This document shows positions 34,091 to 42,581 of a stretch of DNA of 64,000 nucleotides, piece by piece. Each line of letters opens with the position of its first letter. The first letter of the stretch is position 1. A program made the translations under genes and the position numbers. The DNA comes from Nostoc sp. JL34 (lineage in GTDB: Bacteria; Cyanobacteriota; Cyanobacteriia; Cyanobacteriales; Nostocaceae): positions 1-64,000 of the forward strand of contig NZ_JABXKQ010000042.1 in NCBI RefSeq assembly GCF_017114945.1, written 5' to 3'. The notes beneath the pieces were generated by a model. It was not told the origin of the DNA, ran no database searches, and saw nothing but the letters and a program-made list of their open reading frames with translations.

Positions 34091-36403
34091 ATGGTCAAGC
34101 GATCGCTCCAAGCATCACTCATTGGGATTCAACAGGCTAAAAGAGCATTTGCTCTTAAGGGATGGACACAAGACAATCTAGCAGCAGAAGTTAACCTCAA
34201 AACTAGACAACCTATTTGGCGGTTTTTCAGTGGTCGTCCGGTTGAGCGTCATACCTTTATTGAGATTTGCTTGGTTTTGCAACTGAATTGGCGGGAGATT
34301 GCTACCAATCCTCCAGCAGAATTCTTGGAAATAGAAGAATATACTCAGCCAACTGTACCGGATATTGATACATTAGTGCAACAAGTGCGATCGCAGCGCT
34401 TCGACAAAATTCAATACCAGTGTGGCATTTTGCAGTTATTGGATATTAGCCGTCCCGTTGCGATCGATGACATATATATAGATGTAAATGTTTTGCAGGA
34501 GATTGCCAGTTTTCAGTGGTTAGAAATCACTGATTTGCAAAACCTTGATCCCAAAGAATTTGACCGTTTTGGTTTAGGTGAGGCTGACCAGAACCAAATA
34601 CCTGGTATACAGGCAGTTGAAACATACACCAAACTCAGGGTGCTAGGCAAACCAGGAGTAGGTAAAACCACCTTTTTGAAATATCTCGCCATTCAGTCTA
34701 ACCAGAACGCATTTGCGGCGAATCAGGTGCCGATCTTCATCACACTGAGAAACTTTGCTGAAGAATCTAAAGTCACCAATGAGTTCAGCCTATTAAACTA
34801 CATTCGCCAGGAGTTTTTCACCTCTGGAATTTCCGATCCCTCAGTCATTGAAACTTTGCTGAATGAAGGCAGGGTGTTACTGTTACTTGATGGTATGGAT
34901 GAAGTTCTTAAGCAACAAAGCAATGCTGTCTTAAGCGAAATTCGGAGGTTTTCAGAGAAGTATCACAAAAATCAGCTGGTGGCCACCTGTCGAACAGCAG
35001 CTCAAAAACTCAGAATCCGAGGCTTTACCGATGTTGAAATTGCTCCATTTACCTTAGAACAAATCCGAGCCTTCGCTCAAAAATGGTTTGTGGCCTTTAC
35101 CAAGACCAACACTGAAGATGGTAAGGCCCAGTCCGTTGAGTTTATTGAGAAGTTGGAATTAGCTGAAAACTGGCAATTTCGCCAACTCGTCGTCACACCC
35201 TTATTTCTGCATCTTGCCTGCTGGGTGTTCCACGGTCAAGAAAAATTTCCGGCTAAACGGACTGACTTTTATAAGGAAGGTTTAGACCTTCTATTGGGCA
35301 AATGGGATGAAGCCAGAGGCATAGAACGGGATGACGTTTACCGAGGGTTTTTATTACCACAAAAGCTCAAATTATTGAGTCAAATTGCCGCAGCGACGTT
35401 TGAGCAAGGTCACTACTTTTTTGAGCAACGTGTTGTTGAGCAATACATTGGTGACTATATTCAGAATCTGACTAACGTGCCAATAGATGCAGAGTCACTG
35501 CAAATCGAAAGTGAAGCGGCGCTGAAGTCAATGGAGGCTCAACATGGGCTACTGGCAGAACGGGCGCGGGGAATTTTTTCCTTCTCCTATCTGGCCTTTC
35601 AAGAATACTTCACAGCCAGGAAAATCGTTGCCAGCCATAACCTACAGGCATTTGAGCAAGCACTTGAAGGTCTGGTCAGTCACATCACTGACCCGCACTG
35701 GCGCGAAATCTTCTTGTTGACAGCTACCATGCTCCGTAGTGCAGACTCTCTAGTACAGTTGATGAAGCAACAGATTGATGCACTGGTTGCCGAAGACGCT
35801 TATTTACAAGAGTTTTTGACCTGGGCTAGCCAAAAATCTCGCAGTATTCTCACCCAACCAAAAGATGCAACAGTTCGAGCATTTTACCTGGCCTTGAGTC
35901 GGACTCCTCACGTAGCTTCTCACTTTGCCCTAGCCGCTAGCCTTGACCAAGGGATGTTTCTGGATGCGGCATTAGATGACCTGTTGCTGGAGTGTGCAAT
36001 TGATGAGAGCCAGGACTTTGCCCACATCCACGCCTGTGGAGATGCTCTGTCGAACATTCTGGGCATTGTTCTCGATGTTGGACTCTATAAATCTCTAGAA
36101 CAACTCTCTGACCAATTGCCAAATCCTCATCATAGTCAAGAACAGTTTCGGCTATGGTCGCAAACCAACTATTCAGCCTGGGCTGAACAGTTAAAGATCA
36201 CGGTGATTAATTATCGCAATATTAACCACCAGTGGCAGTTTAGCCCTGAACAAGAGCAAGTGCTGCAACGCTACTATGATGCTAATCAGTTACTACTCGA
36301 TTGCCTGCATAGCAATTCTGAAGTGACGCCTGCTATCAGGCAGGAAATTGAAGCCACCTTATTGTTGCCTCAGAAGGAACTTGAGGACAGGGAATGGCAA
36401 TAA
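34091..36403 (+). CDS. HTH-NACHT STAND ATPase
   Basis: This is a 770-residue signal-transduction ATPase. Residues 1-75 contain a helix-turn-helix-like unit (GWTQDNLAAEVNLKTRQPIWRF). A linker leads to the NACHT domain at about 180-350, with Walker A GKPGVGKTT (186-194), Walker B LLLLDGMDE (263-271) and the VATCRTAAQKL sensor strand. FSYLAFQEYFTARKI near residue 500 is the classic NACHT winged-helix end, followed by an alpha-helical C-terminal region. No WD40, TPR or LRR sensor is obvious and no effector enzyme is fused. Related bacterial NACHT proteins act in phage defence and abortive infection; that role here is inference. Confidence 0.88.
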   Translation: MVKRSLQASLIGIQQAKRAFALKGWTQDNLAAEVNLKTRQPIWRFFSGRPVERHTFIEICLVLQLNWREIATNPPAEFLEIEEYTQPTVPDIDTLVQQVRSQRFDKIQYQCGILQLLDISRPVAIDDIYIDVNVLQEIASFQWLEITDLQNLDPKEFDRFGLGEADQNQIPGIQAVETYTKLRVLGKPGVGKTTFLKYLAIQSNQNAFAANQVPIFITLRNFAEESKVTNEFSLLNYIRQEFFTSGISDPSVIETLLNEGRVLLLLDGMDEVLKQQSNAVLSEIRRFSEKYHKNQLVATCRTAAQKLRIRGFTDVEIAPFTLEQIRAFAQKWFVAFTKTNTEDGKAQSVEFIEKLELAENWQFRQLVVTPLFLHLACWVFHGQEKFPAKRTDFYKEGLDLLLGKWDEARGIERDDVYRGFLLPQKLKLLSQIAAATFEQGHYFFEQRVVEQYIGDYIQNLTNVPIDAESLQIESEAALKSMEAQHGLLAERARGIFSFSYLAFQEYFTARKIVASHNLQAFEQALEGLVSHITDPHWREIFLLTATMLRSADSLVQLMKQQIDALVAEDAYLQEFLTWASQKSRSILTQPKDATVRAFYLALSRTPHVASHFALAASLDQGMFLDAALDDLLLECAIDESQDFAHIHACGDALSNILGIVLDVGLYKSLEQLSDQLPNPHHSQEQFRLWSQTNYSAWAEQLKITVINYRNINHQWQFSPEQEQVLQRYYDANQLLLDCLHSNSEVTPAIRQEIEATLLLPQKELEDREWQ

Positions 36404-36448
36404 TTCTTTTAGTTAATTCTTCAAAGAGGTTTGGATTGCAAAAACAAC

Positions 36449-36528
36449 TTTTACTACATTTTGTGTCGTAGTTAATCAACTCATTCATCAAATCAAACAA
36501 TGCCAACTTTATAGTACAGGAACAGAAA
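36449..36528. repeat. Duplicated upstream region, copy A
   Basis: About 80 bp, with a core of about 29 bp identical to the copy at 37112-37140 (TTTTGTGTCGTAGTTAATCA), continuing AAATCAAACAA and ATAGTACA at matching spacing. It ends 138 bp before the DUF7219 start codon. Confidence 0.8.
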
Positions 36529-36666
36529 CATTCAAGAGATTCTCTCTTACTTTTGATTTTAGTAGTTGGTTATTTAGCGTTTTTGAAATTAACTGATTTA
36601 CTATATCTAAGGGCAACCTGAGAACGGACTCTCAAAAATCTAGATTTTCGCTATCAGGATTTTTAT

Positions 36667-36915
36667 ATGGATGACTACAATCAGCGAGACAAAAATAATT
36701 TTCTCTACCATCGATACCTGGGTGAATTCACACCCCAGAAGTTTGTATTCAATGCTAATCTTCAGGAATTTTCTCAAAGAGTCTATTACATCTCCAATTT
36801 ACAGAGTGAAGAAAAACTTTCTTTACAGGAGTGCTACGAGAAAATTGAGTTCCTCTGGCAGCAGTTAACACAGAGCTTTGAGGCACTAGAAATTGAGAAA
36901 AATACAACTGAATGA
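36667..36915 (+). CDS. DUF7219-family protein
   Basis: This 82-residue protein matches the cyanobacterial DUF7219 pattern: a short acidic leader with FLYHRYLGEFTPQKFVFNAN, then LQEFSQRVYYISNLQ, SLQECYEKIEFLWQQL and a charged end. It is soluble and mostly helical. It sits between the NACHT gene and a degenerate receiver gene. Its upstream region is duplicated before that receiver gene, which suggests shared expression control. No function is known. Confidence 0.75.
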   Translation: MDDYNQRDKNNFLYHRYLGEFTPQKFVFNANLQEFSQRVYYISNLQSEEKLSLQECYEKIEFLWQQLTQSFEALEIEKNTTE

Positions 36916-37034
36916 TTTGCTGTTGAGAACTGTTGTGTATCGCTAGTAAGTATGGTGCGGGTTAGAAAAAGCTTGATATTTTGTTAGCCCAAGTGGTCTA
37001 CCCTACGGAAAGCCGCTCTGCATCTATGTTTGTA

Positions 37035-37054
37035 TAGCGGTGAATTCTATTCAC
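37035..37054. repeat. Short dispersed repeat TAGCGGTGAATTCTATTCAC
   Basis: The 20-bp sequence differs by one base from 29160-29179, and the preceding TCTATnTnTTTGTnTAGCGG is also shared. A small dispersed intergenic repeat, two copies in this window. Confidence 0.6.
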
Positions 37055-37105
37055 CCTAGCTCTAAGTTGACACTAATGATCATTCTCGTGCCCTTCTTTG
37101 AAAAG

Positions 37106-37183
37106 TTTTACTACGTTTTGTGTCGTAGTTAATCAACTCATTTAGGAAATCAAACAACACCCGCTCATAGTACAAAAACAAAA
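37106..37183. repeat. Duplicated upstream region, copy B
   Basis: Direct repeat of 36449-36528, ending 129 bp before the ATG at 37313. The near-equal distance to the two start codons fits a duplicated promoter region. Confidence 0.8.
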
Positions 37184-37312
37184 TCTAGTAATCTTAACCA
37201 TTAAGTGGTTCCTCTGCTACTTTTTATTTGACCTATCCGGTTGTCTCATCTCTTTAAGAGTACAGATTTTTCAGATCGCTTTGCCCTTAAAGTCTTAATC
37301 GCAGGTCTTATT

Positions 37313-37792
37313 ATGAATTTAATCAATGACTTTTGCTTGACAGTTGGGATACTCAAAGGTGTACAAGTACTGGTTGTAGATAACGATCGCGATAGTAGAG
37401 ATTTGTACGCAATTTTACTCAAAGACCTGAGCGCAAATGTGATTACGGCTGGTTCCGTAAAAGAAGCTTTAGAAATCCTGAGTTGGTTCACACCCAACAT
37501 TATTGTCTGTGAAATTAGGTTTTTAGGTGAAAGTATTTATACATTGCTAAGTACATTGAATGCTATAGAAGCAGACAATGGTAATCATATTCCAATCATT
37601 GTGACTTCAACATCTACCACAGGTACTTGTGAGCAGATTCCAGATGTAGAGTTTGAAGAATATTTACTTAAGCCATTAGACCTTGACAAATTTGTTTCTA
37701 CGATTATGAATCAAGTACAGAAAAAAGTCGCGGAAAATTTTTGCCACAAACTACTAGCTTTAGAGTGCTATAGCAGTGGTCAGATAGCTTAG
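37313..37792 (+). CDS. Degenerate receiver domain with Glu in place of the phosphoacceptor Asp
   Basis: Starting at the ATG at 37313 the product has 159 residues and consists of a receiver fold only. Acidic residues Asp23/Asp25 (VVDNDRD), the switch region IIVTSTST and Lys120-Pro121 are kept, but the phosphorylation site strand reads IIVCEIRFLGE, putting Glu67 where Asp belongs. Glu can mimic phospho-Asp, so the protein may be constitutively on or a phosphorylation-independent adaptor. A TTG-started longer frame (37241) adds a poorly supported leader. No output domain or kinase is adjacent. Confidence 0.8.
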   Translation: MNLINDFCLTVGILKGVQVLVVDNDRDSRDLYAILLKDLSANVITAGSVKEALEILSWFTPNIIVCEIRFLGESIYTLLSTLNAIEADNGNHIPIIVTSTSTTGTCEQIPDVEFEEYLLKPLDLDKFVSTIMNQVQKKVAENFCHKLLALECYSSGQIA

Positions 37793-38049
37793 CTTAGGAC
37801 ATTGGCAAATCCTCAGAGAGCGGCTGTTACAGTTATCCATAGCAGACTTGTGCCTAACCGGATGGCAGCCTTTATAAGTAAGTTTAAGCATCTGCATTGT
37901 TTACCCGCCCTGAAATAAATTTATAGACTGCATAGCTAAACAAACCCTTGCTCAGGGTACAACTGTAGGTTGAACACAGCCTACAATGTAAACAGATGGG
38001 TTCAAGCGAATGATAAGCAGTGCCCACAAAAGTTGCAAAGATACTTATT

Positions 38050-38208
38050 CATCCACCTCAGAACTCCGTTCATCCACCTCAGAACTCCGTTCATCCACCT
38101 TTGAACTCCGTTAATCCACCTCAGAACTCCGTTCATCCACCTCAGAACTCCGTTCATCCACCTCAGAACTGGATTCATCCACCTCAGAACTCCGTTCATC
38201 CACCTTAA
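38050..38208. repeat. 21-bp minisatellite, seven full units
   Basis: Seven contiguous 21-bp units CATCCACCTCAGAACTCCGTT and a partial eighth run from 38050. Units 3, 4 and 6 carry point changes. The unit is a multiple of three and open on both strands: plus encodes HPPQNSV repeats, minus encodes GVLRWMN repeats. There are no spacers, so it is not a CRISPR array. A 62-codon plus frame (GTG at 38020) spans it, but I do not call a gene. Confidence 0.9.
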
Positions 38209-38367
38209 AGACTGGTTTTGTTAAAGTAGACCATCGGTGCATTACCCTCCGGCGTAACACACCCTATGAGAATTGTTAGTAAGGATGCAGTTAAAGCTCT
38301 GCTGTCAGCTTAGTGCTGGAAAATGAAACTTGTATGATCGTTGTTAAAGTTCCTCTTTCGCAATATT

Positions 38368-39009
38368 ATGAGCGAATTACAGACCCAACTAGCAACCAAT
38401 ACCTGGATAGCAGCAACTTGGGATGAATATATCCAAATAATTGAAAATCCTGCCTACGAAAAAGCCAAAGGCTACTACCAAAATGGACAGATGAGGATTG
38501 AAATGCCGCCAATCGGGAATGACCATGCCAGCGACCATACAATTATTATCTTTGCTGTTAACTTGTTTGCGAGCATTAAAGGCATTGCTCTAAATGGTAA
38601 GGATAATTGTACATATCGGAAAACAGGCTTTAAGGAAGCTCAACCTGATGTGTCTTACTATATTGGTGAAAATGCTGATGTCATTCCCTACGGTACTTCT
38701 ATCATCAATTTAGATATATATTCACCACCAGATTTAGTTATTGAAGTGGCTAATACTTCACTTGCTGACGCTCAAGGTGAAAAACGACTTTTATACGAAG
38801 ATTTAGGAGTGAAAGAATACTGGATTTTAAATGTCCAGAATGTCCAAGTTATGGCTTTTGCTATTGAAAACCAAGGTAGTAGGCGGATTACAGAATCTCA
38901 GGTATTACCAGGATTAGCAATTTCTTTATTAAACGATGCATTACGGCGAACTCGTCAAATAAATCAAAGTCAAGTTGGTGCTTGGTTATTAACCCAATTT
39001 CAGCAATAA
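38368..39009 (+). CDS. Uma2-family (DUF820) putative endonuclease
   Basis: Starting at the ATG at 38368 (MSELQTQLATNTW) the product has 213 residues. Recognised segments are TWDEYIQIIENPAYEKAKGY, EMPPIGNDHASDHTII, KEAQPDVSYYIGE and LVIEVANTSLADAQGEK with LLYEDLGVKEYWIL, the Uma2 core with its PD...ExE site. A second, more distant member lies at 27170. Uma2 genes are often found in repeat-rich cyanobacterial DNA, as here, between a minisatellite and a MITE copy. Confidence 0.88.
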   Translation: MSELQTQLATNTWIAATWDEYIQIIENPAYEKAKGYYQNGQMRIEMPPIGNDHASDHTIIIFAVNLFASIKGIALNGKDNCTYRKTGFKEAQPDVSYYIGENADVIPYGTSIINLDIYSPPDLVIEVANTSLADAQGEKRLLYEDLGVKEYWILNVQNVQVMAFAIENQGSRRITESQVLPGLAISLLNDALRRTRQINQSQVGAWLLTQFQQ

Positions 39010-39075
39010 TTACAAACTGCTTTGCGGTAGGAAATGGGGAGTAGGGAAAAAGAAAAGGATACAGAGCAACTAAAA

Positions 39076-39238
39076 GAGGATGTTTGAAAAGTTTTTTGGT
39101 AACATCTAAGCCTCGAAAACCTAACCCCCCAGCCCCCATTCCCTTGTAGGGAAGGGGGGTTTCAAAGCCTCTTGACCTTTCGGGGAGAGGAATGGAAGCG
39201 GGGTTTTGAGTATACTTTACAACTTTTCAAACAACCTC
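39076..39238. mobile_element. MITE-like element, copy 4 (163 bp)
   Basis: Same orientation as copy 1, with one base fewer in the T run near the left end. The right flank is TAA (39239-39241) but the left flank is AAA (39073-39075), so its 3-bp duplication is imperfect. It lies 66 bp after the Uma2 stop. Confidence 0.88.
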
Positions 39239-39258
39239 TAAAGCGCGATCGCACTATA

Positions 39259-39327
39259 GCAATCCTATCTGATTTGTGAGAATTGCCAGCCGTAGATTCC
39301 CAGCTTCTCAAAAAAGTCGGGGTTCTT
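39259..39327 (-). repeat. 69-bp dispersed hairpin repeat, copy 1
   Basis: Read on the minus strand it starts AAGAACCCCGACTTTTTTGA and ends CACAAATCAGATAGGATTGC. The plus-strand copy at 55574-55642 matches it in the same order over its whole length. In the other copy the first half pairs with itself as a terminator-like stem; here pairing is weaker. Confidence 0.75.
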
Positions 39328-39573
39328 GTTTCTCACGAATAGTTCAAAATTGCACTAATATGCTGTGGCTAAAGTCACCCTTTCAGGTGAAGACATACAG
39401 AAATACTAATGCCTAGTATGAAGGAAGATTAAGCAACTATGAAGCGAATTATGCGTCTGGTTGTTAATTCACTCATAAAAATTTAATCTCAAAGCTTTAA
39501 CAACTCCGTATTATTCACTTGTCCTCTAACTAAAAAATATTCTTATACAGCAAGATTTACAGGCTTCTATAGT
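39328..39573. other. Leader of the efflux operon
   Basis: Upstream region of the membrane-fusion gene. No operator or promoter element can be placed with confidence. Confidence 0.4.
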
Positions 39574-41043
39574 ATGGCTACGCACATAGAAATTCCAGTT
39601 ATTGGCAAAGTTAAGTATCCATTGCGCTGGCTGGTGGGGCTGATGGCAGGGAGTGCCTTGGTTGTCGGTACTATAACAACTTACACTTTGGTAAATCAAG
39701 GGACAAACAAAGAAGATATTGCTCAATTAACTGTGCCAGTTGCAGCACAAAATGTCACGTTGCGGATTACAGCTAGTGGCAAAGTCGTACCGGTTCAGAG
39801 CGTAAATATTAGTCCGAAGAATCCCGGAGTGCTGTCGCGATTATACGTGGAACAGGGCGATCGCATTCAACAAGGGCAAATTCTCGCGCGGATGGATAGC
39901 GCCGGTATTGAGGCTCAAAGGAGCCAGTACCGTGCCAACTTAGCCCAAAGTCAAGCACAGCTAGCCCAAGCCCTTGCTGGTAGTCGTCCTCAAGAAATCG
40001 CTCAAGCAAGGGCCCGATTAGCACAATCTCAAGCCCAATTAGCCGCAGCTAAGGCTGGTAATCGTCCCCAAGAGATTGCTCAATCTCAATCCCAAGTAGA
40101 TGCGGCTCAAGCAAGGGTAAATTACACCAGCGAACAGGTAAAGCGTTATCAATATCTATATAAAGAGGGAGCAGAGAAAAAACAATTACTCGATCAAGCC
40201 GTCAGCGACGACAAAAGTGCTAGAGCCAATTTAGAAGAAGCGAAAAAACGGTTTTCTTTAGTCCAAAGTGGGACTCGGACTGAGGAAATCGACCAACGCC
40301 AAGCCGCTGTTAACGAAGCACGGGCAGCCTTGGTACTGTTAGAAGATGGCACTCGTTCTGAAGAAATTGTCCAGCGTCAAGCCGCTGTTGCATCCGCTGA
40401 GGCTCAGTTAAAGGGTGTACAAGTGCAGTTGGAAGATACTATTATTCGCGCTCCTCTGTCGGGAATTGTTACCCAGAAGTATGCTGAACCAGGCGCGTTT
40501 GTCACACCCACAACCTCTGCTTCTACTAGTGCATCGGCAACTTCCAGTTCAATTGTCGCTGTAGCACGCGGTTTAGAAATATTAGCTCAAGTTCCCGAAG
40601 CCGATCTTGGCAGAATGAAACAGGGACAGCAGGTGGAAATTGTCGCCGATGCCTATCCCGATCAAGTTTTTAAAGGTCATGTGCGCTTGATTGCTCCAGA
40701 AGCAGTGGTGGAACAAGGTGTGACATCCTTCCAGGTGCGGGTTGCTCTCGATACTGGTATAGATAAACTGCGTTCTGGCTTAAATGTGGATCTGACTTTT
40801 TTAGGCGATCGCGTTAATAATGCCTTGGTATTACCAACGGTGTCAATCGTCACCGAAAAGGGTAAAACTGGCGTCCTCGTACCCGATGCAAAGAATAAAC
40901 CCCAGTTCCGCGAAATTACAGTTGGGGCACAAATTCAAGACCAAACTCAGATTTTAGAGGGAGTTAAAGAAGGCGATCGCATTTTTGTTAACCCACCCAA
41001 AGATTACAAAATCGAAAAGGCCAAAGAAAAAAATAATTCGTAA
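39574..41043 (+). CDS. Membrane-fusion (HlyD/MacA-like) efflux adaptor
   Basis: This 489-residue periplasmic adaptor has one N-terminal membrane anchor (about residues 18-38: WLVGLMAGSALVVGTITTYT). A split lipoyl/barrel-sandwich domain (VVPVQSVNISPKNPGVLSRL...GQILARMD, rejoining at APLSGIVTQKYAEPGAFV) flanks an unusually long Ala/Gln-rich coiled coil (about 105-280) that contains several near-repeats of SQAQLAQA...GxRPQEIAQ. The C-terminal beta-barrel follows. It would bridge the ABC permease to a TolC-like outer-membrane channel. The stop codon lies inside a heptamer array. Confidence 0.9.
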   Translation: MATHIEIPVIGKVKYPLRWLVGLMAGSALVVGTITTYTLVNQGTNKEDIAQLTVPVAAQNVTLRITASGKVVPVQSVNISPKNPGVLSRLYVEQGDRIQQGQILARMDSAGIEAQRSQYRANLAQSQAQLAQALAGSRPQEIAQARARLAQSQAQLAAAKAGNRPQEIAQSQSQVDAAQARVNYTSEQVKRYQYLYKEGAEKKQLLDQAVSDDKSARANLEEAKKRFSLVQSGTRTEEIDQRQAAVNEARAALVLLEDGTRSEEIVQRQAAVASAEAQLKGVQVQLEDTIIRAPLSGIVTQKYAEPGAFVTPTTSASTSASATSSSIVAVARGLEILAQVPEADLGRMKQGQQVEIVADAYPDQVFKGHVRLIAPEAVVEQGVTSFQVRVALDTGIDKLRSGLNVDLTFLGDRVNNALVLPTVSIVTEKGKTGVLVPDAKNKPQFREITVGAQIQDQTQILEGVKEGDRIFVNPPKDYKIEKAKEKNNS

Positions 41044-41067
41044 TTCGTAATTCGTAATTCGTAATTA
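41034..41067. repeat. Heptamer array TAATTCG over a stop codon
   Basis: Four TAATTCG units and a partial fifth, ending TAATTA. The stop codon of the adaptor gene (41041-41043) is the first three bases of the second unit, so copy-number change would not disturb the protein. A smaller array of the same unit lies near 4690. Confidence 0.9.
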
Positions 41068-41076
41068 TATTAAGAT

Positions 41077-42294
41077 ATGAATTTTCTCGAAAGCATGACA
41101 ATGGCGGGGAAAACCCTGCTGTCAAATAAACTGCGTAGCGCCCTCACTATGTTGGGTATAGTTATTGGCAACGCTTCGGTGATTGCCATGATTGGTATTG
41201 GCGAAGGTGGGCAAAAGTATGTGAATAAACAGTTGGAGTCATTAGGGCCAAATGTGCTATTTGTGATTCCAGGTAATCGAGAAACTCAGCGGATCTCCTT
41301 TGAAGTGCCAAAAACTCTGGTGTTGCAAGATGCGGATGCGATCGCTTCTCAAGTACCAACTGTAGTAGGAGTTGCACCAGAGTTAAACACAAGACAGGTA
41401 ATTACCTACCGCAACAGAAACACCGATGTCAACATCATTGGTACAACTCCCTCTTTCCTATCAGTGCGGGATTTTGAAACTGCTAAAGGCAGGTTTTTCT
41501 CTGAGATAGATATTAAGCGCAGTAACCAAGTCGTTGTGCTGGGTGGAGACTTGGCAGAAAAACTATTCGGTAGTAGTAACGCTGTAGGTCAGCAATTGCG
41601 AATCGGAAATACCAGCTTTCAAGTGATTGGGACGTTAACAACTAAAGGTTCCAGCGTGGGAGCAGATTATGATGATGCTGCCTTAATACCAATCACCACA
41701 TCAGCAAACCGACTTGTGGGCAAGAATTCTCCTTATGGTATCGCCTTAGATTACCTCGTTGCTGCGGCTCGTGATTCCGATAGCGTGGATGCAGCAGAGT
41801 TTCAAATTACTAATTTGCTGCGTCTACGACACAAAATTAATGGTGAAGATGACTTTACCCTTCGTACCCAGAAAGATGCTTTGCAAACTGTCGGTCAAAT
41901 TACAGGTGCATTAACAATTATGCTAGCTGCGATCGCTGGCATATCCTTGTTTGTCGGTGGCATTGGCATTATGAATATTATGTTAGTCTCCGTCACCGAA
42001 CGCACTCAAGAAATCGGATTGCGAAAAGCGATCGGGGCAACTGAACAAGATATTTTGCTACAGTTCATCATTGAGGCAGTAATAGTTTCCGCAGCTGGCG
42101 GTTTAGTTGGGACTGCCGTTGGTGTTAGTGGCATCCTGTTAGTGGGAGCCTTGACTCCTTTAGAAGCGAGTCTTTCTCCTGTAGCGATTACTATGGCAGT
42201 TGGTGTATCTGGTGGTATTGGTTTATTTTTTGGCGTTGTTCCTGCACGTCGCGCTGCTAAACTCGACCCGATTGTGGCTTTGAGAAGTGCTTAG
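41077..42294 (+). CDS. MacB-type ABC permease
   Basis: This 405-residue protein has one N-terminal helix (LRSALTMLGIVIGNASVIAMI), a large periplasmic MacB_PCD domain (about 45-265) and an FtsX domain with three C-terminal helices (AGISLFVGGIGIMNIMLVSV, ATEQDILLQFIIEAVIVSAAGG, GLFFGVVPARRAAKLDP). It is a mechanotransmission-type transporter that pushes substrates from the periplasm through the adaptor. It follows the adaptor by 33 bp. The ATPase domain is encoded separately downstream. Confidence 0.92.
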   Translation: MNFLESMTMAGKTLLSNKLRSALTMLGIVIGNASVIAMIGIGEGGQKYVNKQLESLGPNVLFVIPGNRETQRISFEVPKTLVLQDADAIASQVPTVVGVAPELNTRQVITYRNRNTDVNIIGTTPSFLSVRDFETAKGRFFSEIDIKRSNQVVVLGGDLAEKLFGSSNAVGQQLRIGNTSFQVIGTLTTKGSSVGADYDDAALIPITTSANRLVGKNSPYGIALDYLVAAARDSDSVDAAEFQITNLLRLRHKINGEDDFTLRTQKDALQTVGQITGALTIMLAAIAGISLFVGGIGIMNIMLVSVTERTQEIGLRKAIGATEQDILLQFIIEAVIVSAAGGLVGTAVGVSGILLVGALTPLEASLSPVAITMAVGVSGGIGLFFGVVPARRAAKLDPIVALRSA

Positions 42295-42581
42295 TGATGG
42301 AGATGGCGAAACTTAATCTTCCTGATTGGATTGAGGTAAAGAGATATTTCTTAAGTAATTCACTAAATCATTTGGACTGGAGAAATCTAACAGCCCCTCC
42401 GCTAACTCTTTTAGTTGAGTTATATAGCAGTTTGCAGTTGAGTCGAATACAGACCAAGACCTTCCCTACTAGCGTTGGGGAGAGGCCAAAATGTATTACA
42501 TACAAACGAGTCTAGACGCAGAGCGGCTTGGTGTAAGACATCGCTATAATTGCGTCTCTATTAACTAATAACTAAATCCTT

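Noticed and set aside
38050-38208. Possible CRISPR array
   Set aside because: The 21-bp units abut with no spacers, and no cas gene is present, so it is a minisatellite.
42294-42515. 73-codon frame right after the MacB-like permease
   Set aside because: The second half is repeat-like spacer sequence, no ribosome-binding site is present beyond the overlap, and it resembles no protein family.
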